57,982 nt of DNA from an uncultured Planctomycetota bacterium (GTDB lineage Bacteria; Planctomycetota; UBA1135; GCA-002686595): positions 1 through 57,982 of the forward strand of contig CAIYPP010000147.1 in assembly GCA_903928115.1 (NCBI GenBank). The letters run 5' to 3'. The translations under genes were made by a program, and so were the position numbers. The stretch's first letter is position 1. Each line of letters opens with the position of its first letter. Of the stretch, positions 39,104-48,447 are shown piece by piece. A model generated the notes under the pieces. That model was not told where the DNA came from and did no database searches. It was given only the letters and a program-made list of their open reading frames with translations.

Positions 39104-40416
39104 GCCTTCACTTGGAGCGTCGAGCGCTGCTGCGCGGCATGGGAGTCGCGCTCGCGCTTCCGTGGTTCGAGAGCCTCGCGCGCGCAGGCGTGCGCGCGGT
39201 GCCCGCCCCGCGCCGTGCGATCTTCCTCTACGTCCCCAACGGCATCCACATGCCCGACTGGCGACCGCGCGGCGAAGGCGAAGCGCTGGAGCTCGGCCCG
39301 ACGCTCGAGCCGCTCGCGCCGTGGCGTGACTCGCTGCTCGTGATCAGCGGCCTCACGCACGACAAGGCGCGTCCGCACGGTGACGGTCCGGGCGACCACG
39401 CGCGCTCGGCGGGCGCGTTCCTCACCGGCTGCCACGTCGCGAAGACCGATGGGCCGATTCAAGCGGGAATCTCGGCCGATCAGCTCGCGGCGCGCGAGCT
39501 CGGCAACGAGACGCGCCTGCGCTCCTTGGAGCTCGGCTGCGAGCCGGGACGCCTCGGTGGACAGTGCGACAGCGGCTATTCGTGCGCGTACTCGAACACC
39601 ATCGCGTGGAGCGGCACCCACACCCCGCTCGCGAAGGAGACCGACCCGCGACTCGTCTTCGACAGGCTCTTCCGCGACGAGGCGAGCGAGCTGCCCGAGG
39701 CGCTGCGCGACGAGTTCCGCCGCCGCCGCAAGAGCGTGCTCGACTTCGTGCGCGACGACGTGAAGCGCCTCGAGAAACAGCTCGGGACGGCCGACCAGCG
39801 CAAGCTCGACGAGTACGAGAGCGGCGTGCGCGAGCTCGAGCGCCGGATCGCGTTCCTCGAAAAGCGCAGCGCGGAAGCGGGCATCGAGCGACCCGACGCG
39901 TTGCCGGAGAACTACGCGGACCTCGCCAAGCTCCAGTTCGACCTGCTCGCTCTCGCGTTCCAGACCGACTCGACGCGCATCGCAACGATGATGCTCGCCA
40001 ACGAGGGCTCCGGCCGCAGCTACGTCGCTCTCGGCGCGCCCGAGGGCCATCACGAGCTCTCCCACCACGGCGGCGATCCCGAGAAGCTGCGCAAGATCGC
40101 CGCGATCAATCGCCACCACATCGAGCTCCTCGCCCACCTGCTCACCGCGCTCTCCCGCAAAGAGGGCGAAGCCTCGATCTTGGACTCGACGCTCGTCGCC
40201 TACGGCAGCGGCATCTCCGACGGCGATCGCCACAACCACGACGACCTTCCGATCCTCCTCGCCGGCGGCCGGGCCTGCGACGTGCGCGGCGGCCGCCACC
40301 TGCGCGTCCCCGACGAGACGCCCTGCACCAACCTCTGGCTCTCGCTGCTCGAGCGCCTCGGAGTCCAAGCCGCAGCGCTCGGCGACTCCACGGGCCGCCT
40401 CGAGGGCCTCGCCTGA
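39100..40416 (+). CDS. DUF1552-domain secreted protein
   Basis: A 438-aa protein that starts with a Tat-like leader (RRALLRGMGVALALPWFESLA). The body follows the DUF1552 pattern: PRRAIFLYVPNGIHMPDW, LVISGLTHDKARPHGDGPGDHARSAGAFLTG, and GHHELSHHGG. In Planctomycetota DUF1552 genes usually sit directly downstream of DUF1592 cytochrome genes, as here with a 4-nt overlap (ATGA). The fold is thought to resemble the alkaline-phosphatase-like DUF1501 group, but no activity is established. The two proteins probably form an exported unit. Confidence 0.9.
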   Translation: MSLHLERRALLRGMGVALALPWFESLARAGVRAVPAPRRAIFLYVPNGIHMPDWRPRGEGEALELGPTLEPLAPWRDSLLVISGLTHDKARPHGDGPGDHARSAGAFLTGCHVAKTDGPIQAGISADQLAARELGNETRLRSLELGCEPGRLGGQCDSGYSCAYSNTIAWSGTHTPLAKETDPRLVFDRLFRDEASELPEALRDEFRRRRKSVLDFVRDDVKRLEKQLGTADQRKLDEYESGVRELERRIAFLEKRSAEAGIERPDALPENYADLAKLQFDLLALAFQTDSTRIATMMLANEGSGRSYVALGAPEGHHELSHHGGDPEKLRKIAAINRHHIELLAHLLTALSRKEGEASILDSTLVAYGSGISDGDRHNHDDLPILLAGGRACDVRGGRHLRVPDETPCTNLWLSLLERLGVQAAALGDSTGRLEGLA

Positions 40417-40526
40417 GCGGAGGCTGCCGTGGTCGGATTCGGCGACTGCAAGAACGGGGCCCGCTGAATCCGAAGGGGCGCGCGGCGCGAACGCCAAGGC
40501 GTTCGAAGAGCTCGCTGCCGACCCCC

Positions 40527-41237
40527 ATGACCGAAAACCGTCCCCAGCCTGTCGCGCGCTTGCGCGGCGTCACGAAGAGCTACGTCGAGGTCGATCGCAC
40601 GCGCGAGGTGCTGCACGGGATCGACCTCGAGCTCGCGCGCGGCGAGTTCGCGGTGCTGGTCGGGCGCAGTGGCAGCGGAAAGTCCTCTCTGATCCACGTG
40701 CTGTCGGGCATCGACCTGCCGAGCAGCGGCCACGTGGAGCTCTTCGGCGAAGACATGAGCCGCGCGAGCGAAGAACGCCGCACCGACGTCCGCCGCCGTC
40801 GCATCGGGCTCGTGTTCCAGTTCTTCAACCTGCTGCCGACGCTCACGATCGAGGAGAACCTGCTCCTGCCGCTCGAGCTGTGCGGCAAGCTCGACGCAGC
40901 GGGCCGACGGCGCGCGCTCGAGCTGCTCGATGCCGTGGGCCTCTCCGCGATGCGCACCAAGTTCCCCGATCGCCTCTCCGGCGGCGAGCAACAGCGCGCG
41001 GCTGTCGCGCGTGCGCTCGTCCACGACCCCGAGCTCGTACTCGCCGATGAGCCGACGGGCAACCTCGACGACCACAACGCACGCGCCGTGCTCGGGCTCT
41101 TCTCGCGCCTCCTGCGGCCGAGCGGGAAGACGCTGCTCATGGTCACGCACAGCGCCGAGGCCGAAGCCATCGGTGACCGCGTGTTCGAGCTGCACGACGG
41201 CCGCATCGCCCCGCGCGCGCGGAGCCAGTCCAAGTGA
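40527..41237 (+). CDS. ABC transporter ATP-binding protein (LolD/MacB type)
   Basis: A 236-aa ATPase. Walker A GRSGSGKSS, the Q-loop in GLVFQFFNLLPTLT, signature LSGGEQQRAAVARAL, Walker B LVLADEPTGNLD and the H-loop VTHS are all intact. The FFNLLPTLT sequence after the Q-loop is typical of ATPases that pair with FtsX-type permeases. It is followed by such a permease with a 4-nt GTGA overlap and then an AttH-like lipoprotein, so it would energise extraction or release of a substrate from the membrane without moving it through a pore. Confidence 0.93.
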   Translation: MTENRPQPVARLRGVTKSYVEVDRTREVLHGIDLELARGEFAVLVGRSGSGKSSLIHVLSGIDLPSSGHVELFGEDMSRASEERRTDVRRRRIGLVFQFFNLLPTLTIEENLLLPLELCGKLDAAGRRRALELLDAVGLSAMRTKFPDRLSGGEQQRAAVARALVHDPELVLADEPTGNLDDHNARAVLGLFSRLLRPSGKTLLMVTHSAEAEAIGDRVFELHDGRIAPRARSQSK

Positions 41238-43780
41238 TCTCGCTGCTCTCGCGCGCGAGCCTGCGCTACTTGACGCGCCATCCTGCGCAGCTAGTGCTCG
41301 CGATCCTCGGGGTGGCAGTCGGCGTCGCCGTGGTCGTCGGCATCGACACCGCTGCGGCGAGCGCGAGACGCTCCTTCGAGCTTGCGACGCGCGCCATCTC
41401 GGGCGATGCGACACACGTCGTGCGCGGCACGCCTTCCGTCCCGGAGAGCGTGTACACCGCGCTCGCCCTCGAGCCCCATCGCCCGCCCGCCGCTCCGATC
41501 GTGCAGCGCTCGCTCGCTCTCGTCGAGCCGCGCTCGCGCACGCTCGACCTCCTCGGAGTCGATCCGTTCGCAGAAGGCCCGTTCCGCTCCTACACGAGCG
41601 GAGGCGCAGGCTTCGACGGCGCGGCGCTGCTGCGCGGCGACGGCGCATGGCTCTCGGCCGCGACCGCGACCGAGCTCGGCATCGAGCTCGGCGACGAGCT
41701 CGTGTTCTTGGTCGGAAGCCAGCGGCGCTCGCTCCGCCTCGCGGGCATGGTCGAGCCGTCCACAGAGCTCGCGCGCAGCGCTCTCTCCGACGTCGTGCTC
41801 GTCGACATCGCCACAGCGCAGTCGCTCCTCGGCACGCGCGGCGAGCTCTCGCGCATCGACCTGGTTCTGCCGACGGAACCGACGGCCCTCGCAGAATCGA
41901 CCGCGCGCCTCTCGCGGCTCTTGCCCGAAAGCTGCGTGATCGAGCCCGCGTCGCGGCGCTCGGAGACGCTCGCCGGAATGACGCGGGCGTTCGACATCAA
42001 CCTCCGCGCGCTCGGGTTCCTCGCGCTCCTCGTCGGAGTGTTCCTCGTCTACAACACGATGACCTTCGCCGTCGTGCAGCGTCGCCCGCTGTGGGGCACG
42101 CTGCGCTCGATCGGAGCGACGCGGGGCGAGCTGTTCCGCCGCGTCTGTGCCGAAGCGCTCGCCATCGGTCTGACGGGGACGGTCCTCGGCCTCGGCTTGG
42201 GATTGCTGCTCGCGCAGGCGCTCGTGAAGCTCGTGACCCAAACCATCAACGACCTCTACTACGTCGTGAGCGTGCGCGAGCTCAGCCTCGAACCCGCAGT
42301 GTTCGCGGAGGCCGCGGCACTCGGCATTGGCGCCACGCTCCTCGGCGCGCTCTTCCCTGCGCTCGACGCCATGCGAACCGCGCCCCGCGCCATCCTCGAC
42401 CGCGCTGCGGGCGAGGCGCGGCTGCGCTCGCGCATCGGAGTCCTCGCGCTCGCAGGCTTCCTCGCGGCGGCGCTCTCGATCCTGCTTCTGCGGGCTTCGG
42501 GCGATAACCTGCCGCTCGGCTTCGCGGCGCTGTTCTTGATGCTCTTCTCTGCAGCGCTGCTGGTGCCCGGAGCGACCTCGCTCGCATGCCGTGTCGTCGC
42601 GCCGCTCGCCGGACTCGCCGCTGGCAGCCTTGGTCGCATCGCGACCCGCGGAATCACGAGCCACCTCGCGCGCAGCTCCGTCGCGATCGCCGCGCTCGCG
42701 ATCGCCCTCTCGGCGACCGCGGGCATGGGCATCCTCGTCGACAGCTTCCGCGCCACCGTCGTGAAGTGGCTCGACACGACGCTCGTCGCGGATGTCTACA
42801 TCTCCAGCCCGAGCACGTTCTCCAACCGCGAGTCCGCGCTGCTCTCCGCACAACTCGTCGAGCGAATGAGTGCGGATTCGCGCGTGATCGGCACGACCTC
42901 CTTCCGTGACATCGACCTCGAGCTCGCCGCCGGTGACAAGGTGTTTGCGACGGCCGCCGCGCTTCATCCGAAGAGCCGCGACGCCTATCGCTTCCTCGAA
43001 GGAGATCCGGCCGTGATCTGGCCGGCCTTCACCACGCGCGACACGCTGATCGTGAGCGAGTCCCTCGCGCGCCATCGCTCGCTCTCGCCGGGCTCGACAC
43101 TCGAGGTGCGGACCCGCGAAGGAGTGCGTCCCTTCGAAGTGCTCGGCGTGTTCCGCGACTACTGGTCCGACCAAGGCTGGGCGATGCTTGCGCGCGAGAC
43201 GTGGCTTCGGAACTGGGGCGACGAGCGGATCAGCGCGCTCGGCCTGTTCCTCGCGCCCGGCGCCGACGTCGACGCGACGATCGCGAGCCTTCGCGCAGCG
43301 GTACCGAGCGGCGAGATCGTGAAGGTGCGCTCCGGCACGGAACTCGAAGCGGCGTCGATGGAGATCTTCGATCGCACCTTCTCCGTGACGCGCGTGCTCC
43401 GGTTGCTCGCCGGTGTCGTTGCGATCCTCGGCGTCGTAGGCGCGCTTCTGGCGATGGAGCTCGAACGCGAGCGCGAGATGGGCGTGCTGCGCGCCATCGG
43501 GCTCTCACCGGCGGGCCTCAAGCGCGTCGTGCTCGGACAAACCGGCCTGCTCGGCGCCCTCGCGGGGCTGTTCGCCGTTCCCATCGGCATCGCCGTCGCG
43601 CTCGTGCTGATCCTCGTCATCAACGCCCGCTCGTTTGGCTGGACGCTCGACATCCAGATCAGCCCGCGCGTGCTCTTGGAGACCTTCGCGCTCGCGCTGG
43701 GCTCCGCGCTCATCGCAGGCGCCTACCCTGCCTGGCGCATGGCGCGACTTTCTCCGGCACAGACCCTGCGAGGCGAGTGA
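41234..43780 (+). CDS. FtsX/MacB-like ABC permease, large duplicated form
   Basis: An 848-aa inner-membrane protein from a GTG inside the upstream stop. The layout is one N-terminal helix (AQLVLAILGVAVGVAVVVG), a periplasmic domain, a helical group (about 250-430), a second periplasmic domain, and a C-terminal group of three helices (LLAGVVAILGVVGALLAM onwards). This is two FtsX modules in one chain, as in AttF/LolE-like exporters that need no second permease. It couples to the ATPase upstream and the AttH-like gene downstream (TGATG). Confidence 0.9.
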   Translation: MISLLSRASLRYLTRHPAQLVLAILGVAVGVAVVVGIDTAAASARRSFELATRAISGDATHVVRGTPSVPESVYTALALEPHRPPAAPIVQRSLALVEPRSRTLDLLGVDPFAEGPFRSYTSGGAGFDGAALLRGDGAWLSAATATELGIELGDELVFLVGSQRRSLRLAGMVEPSTELARSALSDVVLVDIATAQSLLGTRGELSRIDLVLPTEPTALAESTARLSRLLPESCVIEPASRRSETLAGMTRAFDINLRALGFLALLVGVFLVYNTMTFAVVQRRPLWGTLRSIGATRGELFRRVCAEALAIGLTGTVLGLGLGLLLAQALVKLVTQTINDLYYVVSVRELSLEPAVFAEAAALGIGATLLGALFPALDAMRTAPRAILDRAAGEARLRSRIGVLALAGFLAAALSILLLRASGDNLPLGFAALFLMLFSAALLVPGATSLACRVVAPLAGLAAGSLGRIATRGITSHLARSSVAIAALAIALSATAGMGILVDSFRATVVKWLDTTLVADVYISSPSTFSNRESALLSAQLVERMSADSRVIGTTSFRDIDLELAAGDKVFATAAALHPKSRDAYRFLEGDPAVIWPAFTTRDTLIVSESLARHRSLSPGSTLEVRTREGVRPFEVLGVFRDYWSDQGWAMLARETWLRNWGDERISALGLFLAPGADVDATIASLRAAVPSGEIVKVRSGTELEAASMEIFDRTFSVTRVLRLLAGVVAILGVVGALLAMELEREREMGVLRAIGLSPAGLKRVVLGQTGLLGALAGLFAVPIGIAVALVLILVINARSFGWTLDIQISPRVLLETFALALGSALIAGAYPAWRMARLSPAQTLRGE

Positions 43781-44889
43781 TGCGCAAGCTCTGGCCCCTC
43801 CTGTTCCTCGCGCTTGCCTCGTGCGCTCCGTCGAGCGAGCCCGTGCGCGCATCGCTCGAAGTCGGCGACCTGCTCTCCGCGCCCGCCGATCCGCGCTTCA
43901 CGCGTGCGCTCGAGCCGCGCGAGCTCGCCTTCCCCGCCGACCACGGCCCGCACCCGGAGTTCCAGACCGAGTGGTGGTACTTCACCGGCACGCTCGCCGA
44001 CGACACGGGCCGCGAGTACGGCTACCAGCTCACCTTCTTCCGTCGAGCCCTCGCGTTCGAAGCGCCGACGCTCGACTCCGCTTGGTCCGCACGCGACGTC
44101 TTCATGGCGCACTTCACGCTCGCCGACGCTTCGAAGGACTCGTTCGAGGCCCACGAGCGCTTCGAGCGCGGCGCGCTCGGCCTCGCGGGCGCATCCGCGG
44201 CGCCCTTCGGCGTCTGGCTTCGCGACTGGCGCCTCGACATCCAGAGCGACGGACGCATGCAGCTGCGCGCCGCGGAGCAGGACCTCGCGCTCGACCTCGC
44301 GCTGGAGCCGTCGAGCGCCTTGGTTCTGCAAGGTGAGCGCGGCCTCTCGCGCAAGGGCGCGCAGCCGGGCAACGCGTCGCACTACTACTCCATTCCCCGC
44401 ATGCGCTCGACGGGAACGCTCACGCGCGGCGGCTCGCGCCTCGCCGTGCGCGGCGAGAGCTGGTTCGACCGCGAATGGTCGACGAGCGCGCTCGAAGAGG
44501 GACAAGTGGGCTGGGACTGGTTCGCGCTGCGTCTCGACGACGGCAGCGAGCTCATGCTCTACCGCATGCGCCGCGCCGACGGCAGCGCGGATCCCTTCAG
44601 CTCCGGCACGTTCACGCGCCTCGGCGCGGATCCTCGCAAGCTCGATTCCGACGACTTCCGCATCACCGAGCTCGCGCGCTGGACGAGCCCGCAGAGCGGC
44701 GCGTCCTACCCCTCGCGCTGGACGCTCGAAGTCCCCTCGCTCGGACTTACCTGCACGCTGACGCCGCTCGTCGAGAGCTGCGAACTGCTCGCCGCCGTGC
44801 GCTACTGGGAAGGCGCCGTGCGCGTCGAGGGCTCGCGCTCGGGTTCGACCGTCGGCGGCCGCGGCTTCGTCGAGCTGACGGGCTACTGA
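43780..44889 (+). CDS. AttH/CrtC-family lipocalin-like lipoprotein
   Basis: A 369-aa protein with a lipoprotein signal (LLFLALASCAPSSE). The mature sequence has the AttH/CrtC hallmark FPADHGPHPEFQTEWWYFTGTL, then YGYQLTFFRRAL, HYYSIPRMRSTGTL and SWFDREWS. CrtC homologues hydrate carotenoids. AttH homologues beside an ABC-FtsX pair have no proven reaction but are thought to handle a hydrophobic ligand. The ABC-FtsX-AttH order recalls the attEFGH operon. Its 3' end overlaps the convergent MFS gene by 7 nt. Confidence 0.88.
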   Translation: MRKLWPLLFLALASCAPSSEPVRASLEVGDLLSAPADPRFTRALEPRELAFPADHGPHPEFQTEWWYFTGTLADDTGREYGYQLTFFRRALAFEAPTLDSAWSARDVFMAHFTLADASKDSFEAHERFERGALGLAGASAAPFGVWLRDWRLDIQSDGRMQLRAAEQDLALDLALEPSSALVLQGERGLSRKGAQPGNASHYYSIPRMRSTGTLTRGGSRLAVRGESWFDREWSTSALEEGQVGWDWFALRLDDGSELMLYRMRRADGSADPFSSGTFTRLGADPRKLDSDDFRITELARWTSPQSGASYPSRWTLEVPSLGLTCTLTPLVESCELLAAVRYWEGAVRVEGSRSGSTVGGRGFVELTGY

Positions 44890-46193
44890 GCCTCGCGCGC
44901 CGCACCACGCCCGCGCTCGAGATCGACGCGCGAGAGAAGGAGCGCGCCGACGAGGAAGAATCCAAAGAGAGGCAGCACACCCGCGCGCGGCTCGCCGGTC
45001 CACGTGATCGCGAGCGAGAAGCACAGCGGGCCCAAGATCGCCGAGAAGCGCTCCAGCACGCCAAAAAGCCCGAAAAACTCGCCCGCGCGCGCCGGGGGCA
45101 CCATGCTCGCGAACATCGAGCGCGTCAGCGCCTGACACCCGCCCATCACGAGCGCGACGCCGACCGCGAGCGCGTAGAAGAGCTCGACCTTGTGCGTCTC
45201 CTCGGGGCTCGCCATGCGCCACGCGATCACCGTGATCGCGACGTACACCGCCACGCCGAACATCACCGCGCGCTTGGGGCCCACGCGCGACGCGAGCCAT
45301 CCGAACGCAAAGGCGCACGGAATCCCGACGAGCTGCACGAGCAGAATCGCGGGGATCATCTCCTTCGCGCCCAGCCCGATCTCCGCGCCATAGATCGTCG
45401 CGAGGCGAATGATCGTGTTGATGCCGTCGTTGTACGCGAGCATCGCCAAGAGGAGCAGAAACGCGTCGCGGTGCCGCGGAATGTCGCGCAGCGTCTCCCA
45501 CAGTCGCCGCACCGCGGCACCGATACCGCCGCCCGCGCCCTCGCTCACCCGCGGCTCGCGCACGCGCAAGAACAAGGGCAACGCGAACAGCGCCCACCAC
45601 ACCGCCACCGACACGAACGCCAGTCGCACGGGCAGCGTCGTGCCGCTCTCCATCCCGAACCACTCCGGCCGCAGGATCCACGCGAGGTTGATTGCGAGCA
45701 GCACTCCCCCGCCGAGGTAGCCGAGCGCGTACGCCGCGGTGGAGACGCGATCGAGCTCTTCCCCGCGCGCGACGCTCGGAAGTAGCGCGTCGTAGAAGAT
45801 GAAGCTGCCCGCGACACCGACGTTGCCGAGCACGAACAGCGCCGCCGCCCACTGCGCGTCGCCGCGCTCGACCCACCAAAGCCCCGCCGTCGCCAGCACG
45901 CCGAGCACCACGAACGCCCCCATCATCGGCTTCTTGCGGGCGCCGCCGTCCGCGAGCGCCCCGAGCAGCGGCCCGACGAGGGCGATCGCGACCATCGCCC
46001 ACGTCGTCAGCGTGCTGTAGCCCGCGAGGACGCGCTCGTCCCCCGCCGCGGCCACCTCGCGGTAGTAGATCGGAAACAGCGCCGTGACGACGGTGGTGAA
46101 AAAGGCCGAGTTCGCGCAGTCGTAGAGCGCCCACGCCCGGAGCTCGGGCCTCCCCAGCCCCGCGCGCTCCAGCCAGCCCTCCTGCGTCTTCAT
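44883..46193 (-). CDS. MFS transporter, UMF1/Atg22-like
   Basis: A 436-aa membrane protein with about 12 predicted helices. The N-terminal ELRAWALYDCANSAFFTTVVTALFPIYY is the signature of the UMF1 (vacuole effluxer Atg22-like) MFS family, followed by GPLLGALADGGARKKPMM. I start at MKTQEGWLERAG, 8 residues after an alternative in-frame start. The substrate is unknown. Eukaryotic Atg22 exports amino acids, and bacterial members are uncharacterised. It is divergent from mqnB with only about 70 nt between starts. Confidence 0.85.
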   Translation of the reverse strand: MKTQEGWLERAGLGRPELRAWALYDCANSAFFTTVVTALFPIYYREVAAAGDERVLAGYSTLTTWAMVAIALVGPLLGALADGGARKKPMMGAFVVLGVLATAGLWWVERGDAQWAAALFVLGNVGVAGSFIFYDALLPSVARGEELDRVSTAAYALGYLGGGVLLAINLAWILRPEWFGMESGTTLPVRLAFVSVAVWWALFALPLFLRVREPRVSEGAGGGIGAAVRRLWETLRDIPRHRDAFLLLLAMLAYNDGINTIIRLATIYGAEIGLGAKEMIPAILLVQLVGIPCAFAFGWLASRVGPKRAVMFGVAVYVAITVIAWRMASPEETHKVELFYALAVGVALVMGGCQALTRSMFASMVPPARAGEFFGLFGVLERFSAILGPLCFSLAITWTGEPRAGVLPLFGFFLVGALLLSRVDLERGRGAAREAQ

Positions 46194-46263
46194 GCGCGCA
46201 GCGTAGCCCGCGGACAACGTCGCTGTGGAGCCGACGGCTGTCGTGAGCTACACCCTACATCGC

Positions 46264-46938
46264 ATGAGCACCCCGCGCGGCGACCCCACCCTGCTGCTCG
46301 TCCCCACCGAGCTCGAGCTGCGTCGCCTGCTCGACCTCGGCGGCTTCCCCGCGGGCCTCGCGCTCGTCGAGACCTGCGGCTTCGGCCCGGTCGCCGCCGC
46401 CGCCCGCACCGCGGCGCTGCTCGCCCGCCTGCGCCCCGCCCGCGTGCTGCTCGTCGGCATCGCCGGTTCCTACGACGTCTCCGCGCACCCCGTCGGTAGC
46501 GCGCTGGAGTTCGGTGAGTGCGCCATCGAAGGGATCGGCGTCGGCGAAGGCGCGAGCCTCCTCGCGCCGCCCGCGCTCGGCTTCCCGCAGTGGCCCGGCC
46601 GCGATGGCGCCGCCGCGATCTTCGACCGCCTGCCGCTCGCGTGCGCGAGCACCGACCGCGCGCCGCTCCTGCTCACCACCTGCGCCGCTTCGGCGGACGC
46701 AACCCAAGCCGCCGCGCGCCGCCGCCGCTTCCCCGCAGCCGCCGCCGAGGACATGGAGGGCTTCGCCGTCGCCGCCGCCTGCGCGCTCGAAGGGATCCCG
46801 CTGCGCATCGTGCGCGGCATCTCGAACGAGGTCGGCGACCGCCGCCCCGAGCACTGGCGCATCCCCGCCGCGCTCGCCGCGGCTCGCGAGCGCGCGCTCG
46901 AAGTCCTCGTCGCACCCGCCGGTCGGGGAACGCGATGA
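46264..46938 (+). CDS. mqnB: Futalosine hydrolase
   Basis: A 224-aa nucleoside-phosphorylase-fold enzyme that releases hypoxanthine from futalosine in the alternative menaquinone pathway. Visible motifs are VETCGFGPVAAAART, LVGIAGSYD and EDMEGFAVAAACAL, which contains the substrate-binding Met-Glu. The start is the Met of MSTPRGD, because 13 upstream in-frame residues look non-conserved. It overlaps mqnD by 4 nt (ATGA), and that pairing settles futalosine hydrolase over other purine nucleosidases. Confidence 0.9.
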   Translation: MSTPRGDPTLLLVPTELELRRLLDLGGFPAGLALVETCGFGPVAAAARTAALLARLRPARVLLVGIAGSYDVSAHPVGSALEFGECAIEGIGVGEGASLLAPPALGFPQWPGRDGAAAIFDRLPLACASTDRAPLLLTTCAASADATQAAARRRRFPAAAAEDMEGFAVAAACALEGIPLRIVRGISNEVGDRRPEHWRIPAALAAARERALEVLVAPAGRGTR

Positions 46939-47786
46939 CGCGCGAGACGCTGCGCGTGGGCATCTCGACCTGCCCCAACGACACCTTCGCCTTCCACGGC
47001 CTGCTCGAGCGCGCGAGCGATCCGCAGGGCTTCGACTGGCAGCTCGAGCTGTGCGACGTCCAAACGCTGAACGAGCGCTGGCTGGCGGGCGACTTCGACG
47101 TCGCGAAGGCGAGCTTCGCTGCCGCGCTCCAAGCCGACGAGGACACGCTCGTCCTGCCCGTCGGCTCCGCGATCGGGCGCGGCGTGGGTCCGGTGGTGCT
47201 CGCGCGCCCTGACGTCGCGCTCCCCACCTCTCCGCGCGTGCTGGCACCCGGCGAGCACACCACCGCGACCCTGCTCTGGCGCCTGCTCCAGCCCGGCCGC
47301 GGCCGCCTCGCGCAGGTCGTGTTCAGCGCGATCATGCCCGCGCTCGCACGCGGCGAGGCCGACCTCGGCGTCTGCATCCACGAGGGCCGCTTCACCTACC
47401 GCGAGCACGGCCTGCGGCTCGAGCTCGACCTCGGCGCGCTCTGGGAGCGCGAGAGCCTCTGCCCGCTGCCCTTGGGAGGCATCCTCGCGCGGCGTCGGCT
47501 CGGTCCGCAGCGCTGCGAGCGCGCCGCCCGCGCCATCGCCGCCTCGCTCGCCTGCGCAGGCGAAGACTCCGCGGCAACGACCGCGACCCTGCGCCGCTAC
47601 GCCCAAGAGCACTCCGACGAGGTGCTCTGGAAGCACGTCGAGCTCTACGTGACCGACGACACGCGCGGCATCGGCGCGGAAGGGCGCAAGGCCCTACGTG
47701 AGCTCGCGCGCCGCGCCCGCGCCGCAGGACTCGCCCGCAGCGCGCGTCCGCTGGCGCTCAGCGACGAGCCGGCGAGCTGGGCCTGA
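46935..47786 (+). CDS. mqnD: 1,4-dihydroxy-6-naphthoate synthase
   Basis: A 283-aa enzyme that converts cyclic dehypoxanthinyl futalosine to 1,4-dihydroxy-6-naphthoate. The N-terminus VGISTCPNDTFAFHGLL is diagnostic. DVAKASFAAAL, GSAIGRGVGPVV, FSAIMPALARGEADLGVCIHEGRFTY and LPLGGILARR follow. The fold is a periplasmic-binding-protein type. It overlaps mqnB by 4 nt, an mqnB-mqnD operon. The other pathway genes (mqnA, mqnC, mqnE) are not in the window. Confidence 0.95.
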   Translation: MTRETLRVGISTCPNDTFAFHGLLERASDPQGFDWQLELCDVQTLNERWLAGDFDVAKASFAAALQADEDTLVLPVGSAIGRGVGPVVLARPDVALPTSPRVLAPGEHTTATLLWRLLQPGRGRLAQVVFSAIMPALARGEADLGVCIHEGRFTYREHGLRLELDLGALWERESLCPLPLGGILARRRLGPQRCERAARAIAASLACAGEDSAATTATLRRYAQEHSDEVLWKHVELYVTDDTRGIGAEGRKALRELARRARAAGLARSARPLALSDEPASWA

Positions 47787-47823
47787 GCTCTCCCGCGAAA
47801 TCGTCCGCGGCTGCGTTCTCACT

Positions 47824-47866
47824 CGAAAAGAAACACCCGCGCCGACTCGCAGGAGTCGACACGGGC
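47824..47866 (-). terminator. Rho-independent terminator of the Hc1-like gene
   Basis: On the minus strand CCCG-TG-TCGACTC forms a stem-loop with GAGTCG-GCG-CGGG (forward positions 47836-47865), followed by TTTCTTTT. It lies about 48 nt past the stop of the small histone gene. Confidence 0.8.
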
Positions 47867-47913
47867 GCTGTTCGAAGAGACTGGAGGCGCGAGTTCTCCC
47901 GCGCCGCTCGGGC

Positions 47914-48108
47914 TCACTTGCCCGGAGTCGCGCCACCGGCGTCGCGCAGCTCGAGCATCTCCTTGCGGATGTCCTGAGCGATGTTCTTGACGTCCTGCAT
48001 GGCCTTGCGGACGCGGGCGCAGGCAGCCTTGTTGCCGGCGGCAGCCTTCTCGACGTCTTCCTTGGTCGACTCGATCGTCGACACGAGCTTGGCGAAGTTC
48101 GTGGTCAT
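47914..48108 (-). CDS. Short Hc1/histone H1-like protein
   Basis: A 64-aa basic helical protein starting at MTTNFAKLV, with AAGGA 7 nt upstream of the ATG. The core GNKAACARVRKAMQDVKNIAQDIRKEM (25-51) matches the N-terminal helical motif of bacterial histone H1-like Hc1 proteins (GNKAA.RVR...DLKN.AQEIRKE). The usual Lys/Ala-rich C-terminal DNA-binding tail is replaced by a short Gly/Ala end, so DNA compaction may need a partner. It is monocistronic with its own terminator, and the long AT-containing upstream region (48109-48446) should hold the promoter. Confidence 0.75.
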   Translation of the reverse strand: MTTNFAKLVSTIESTKEDVEKAAAGNKAACARVRKAMQDVKNIAQDIRKEMLELRDAGGATPGK

Positions 48109-48446
48109 GGTTGTTTCCTTGCGTTGGACTGACGCGGCGGCGGTCGCTGCGAGGGTTCGAGCTTCGCTGCCCGCCCGCTGCGAGCGAGCCCTTGGGCAGC
48201 GACGTCGAGAGAGTGTAGGCCAGCTTTCGGGGGGCGATGCAAGCTTCCAGACCCCCGCGGCGGGGTCGCCGCGGGCCCTTCGCGCCGTGCCCCGCGCTCG
48301 CCACGAGGCGTCCAAGCTGCCGTAAGTCACTTTTAGATAACGGATTACGACCGAATCCCACAGTCCGAACGCCGCCCCGGCCCCAGCGGGGCTCCGCTCC
48401 GCAAAACTTGTCGCGCGGAGGGCAAAAAAAGGGCCTCCGGGGCCCT
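48109..48446. other. Intergenic region upstream of the Hc1-like gene
   Basis: No gene seen. An AT-rich island (about 48319-48352) contrasts with the GC-rich surroundings and includes CGTAA and TTACG arms 21 nt apart with GATAACGG between them. It is a plausible promoter or operator for the histone-like gene, although 210 nt from its start. The far end holds the terminator of the EVE-domain gene. Confidence 0.35.
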
Positions 48447-48447
48447 T
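48424..48447 (-). terminator. Rho-independent terminator of the EVE-domain gene
   Basis: Minus-strand reading: AAGGGCC, loop CCGGA, GGCCC, then TTTTTTT. It begins at the stop codon of the EVE gene and is a textbook intrinsic terminator. Confidence 0.9.
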
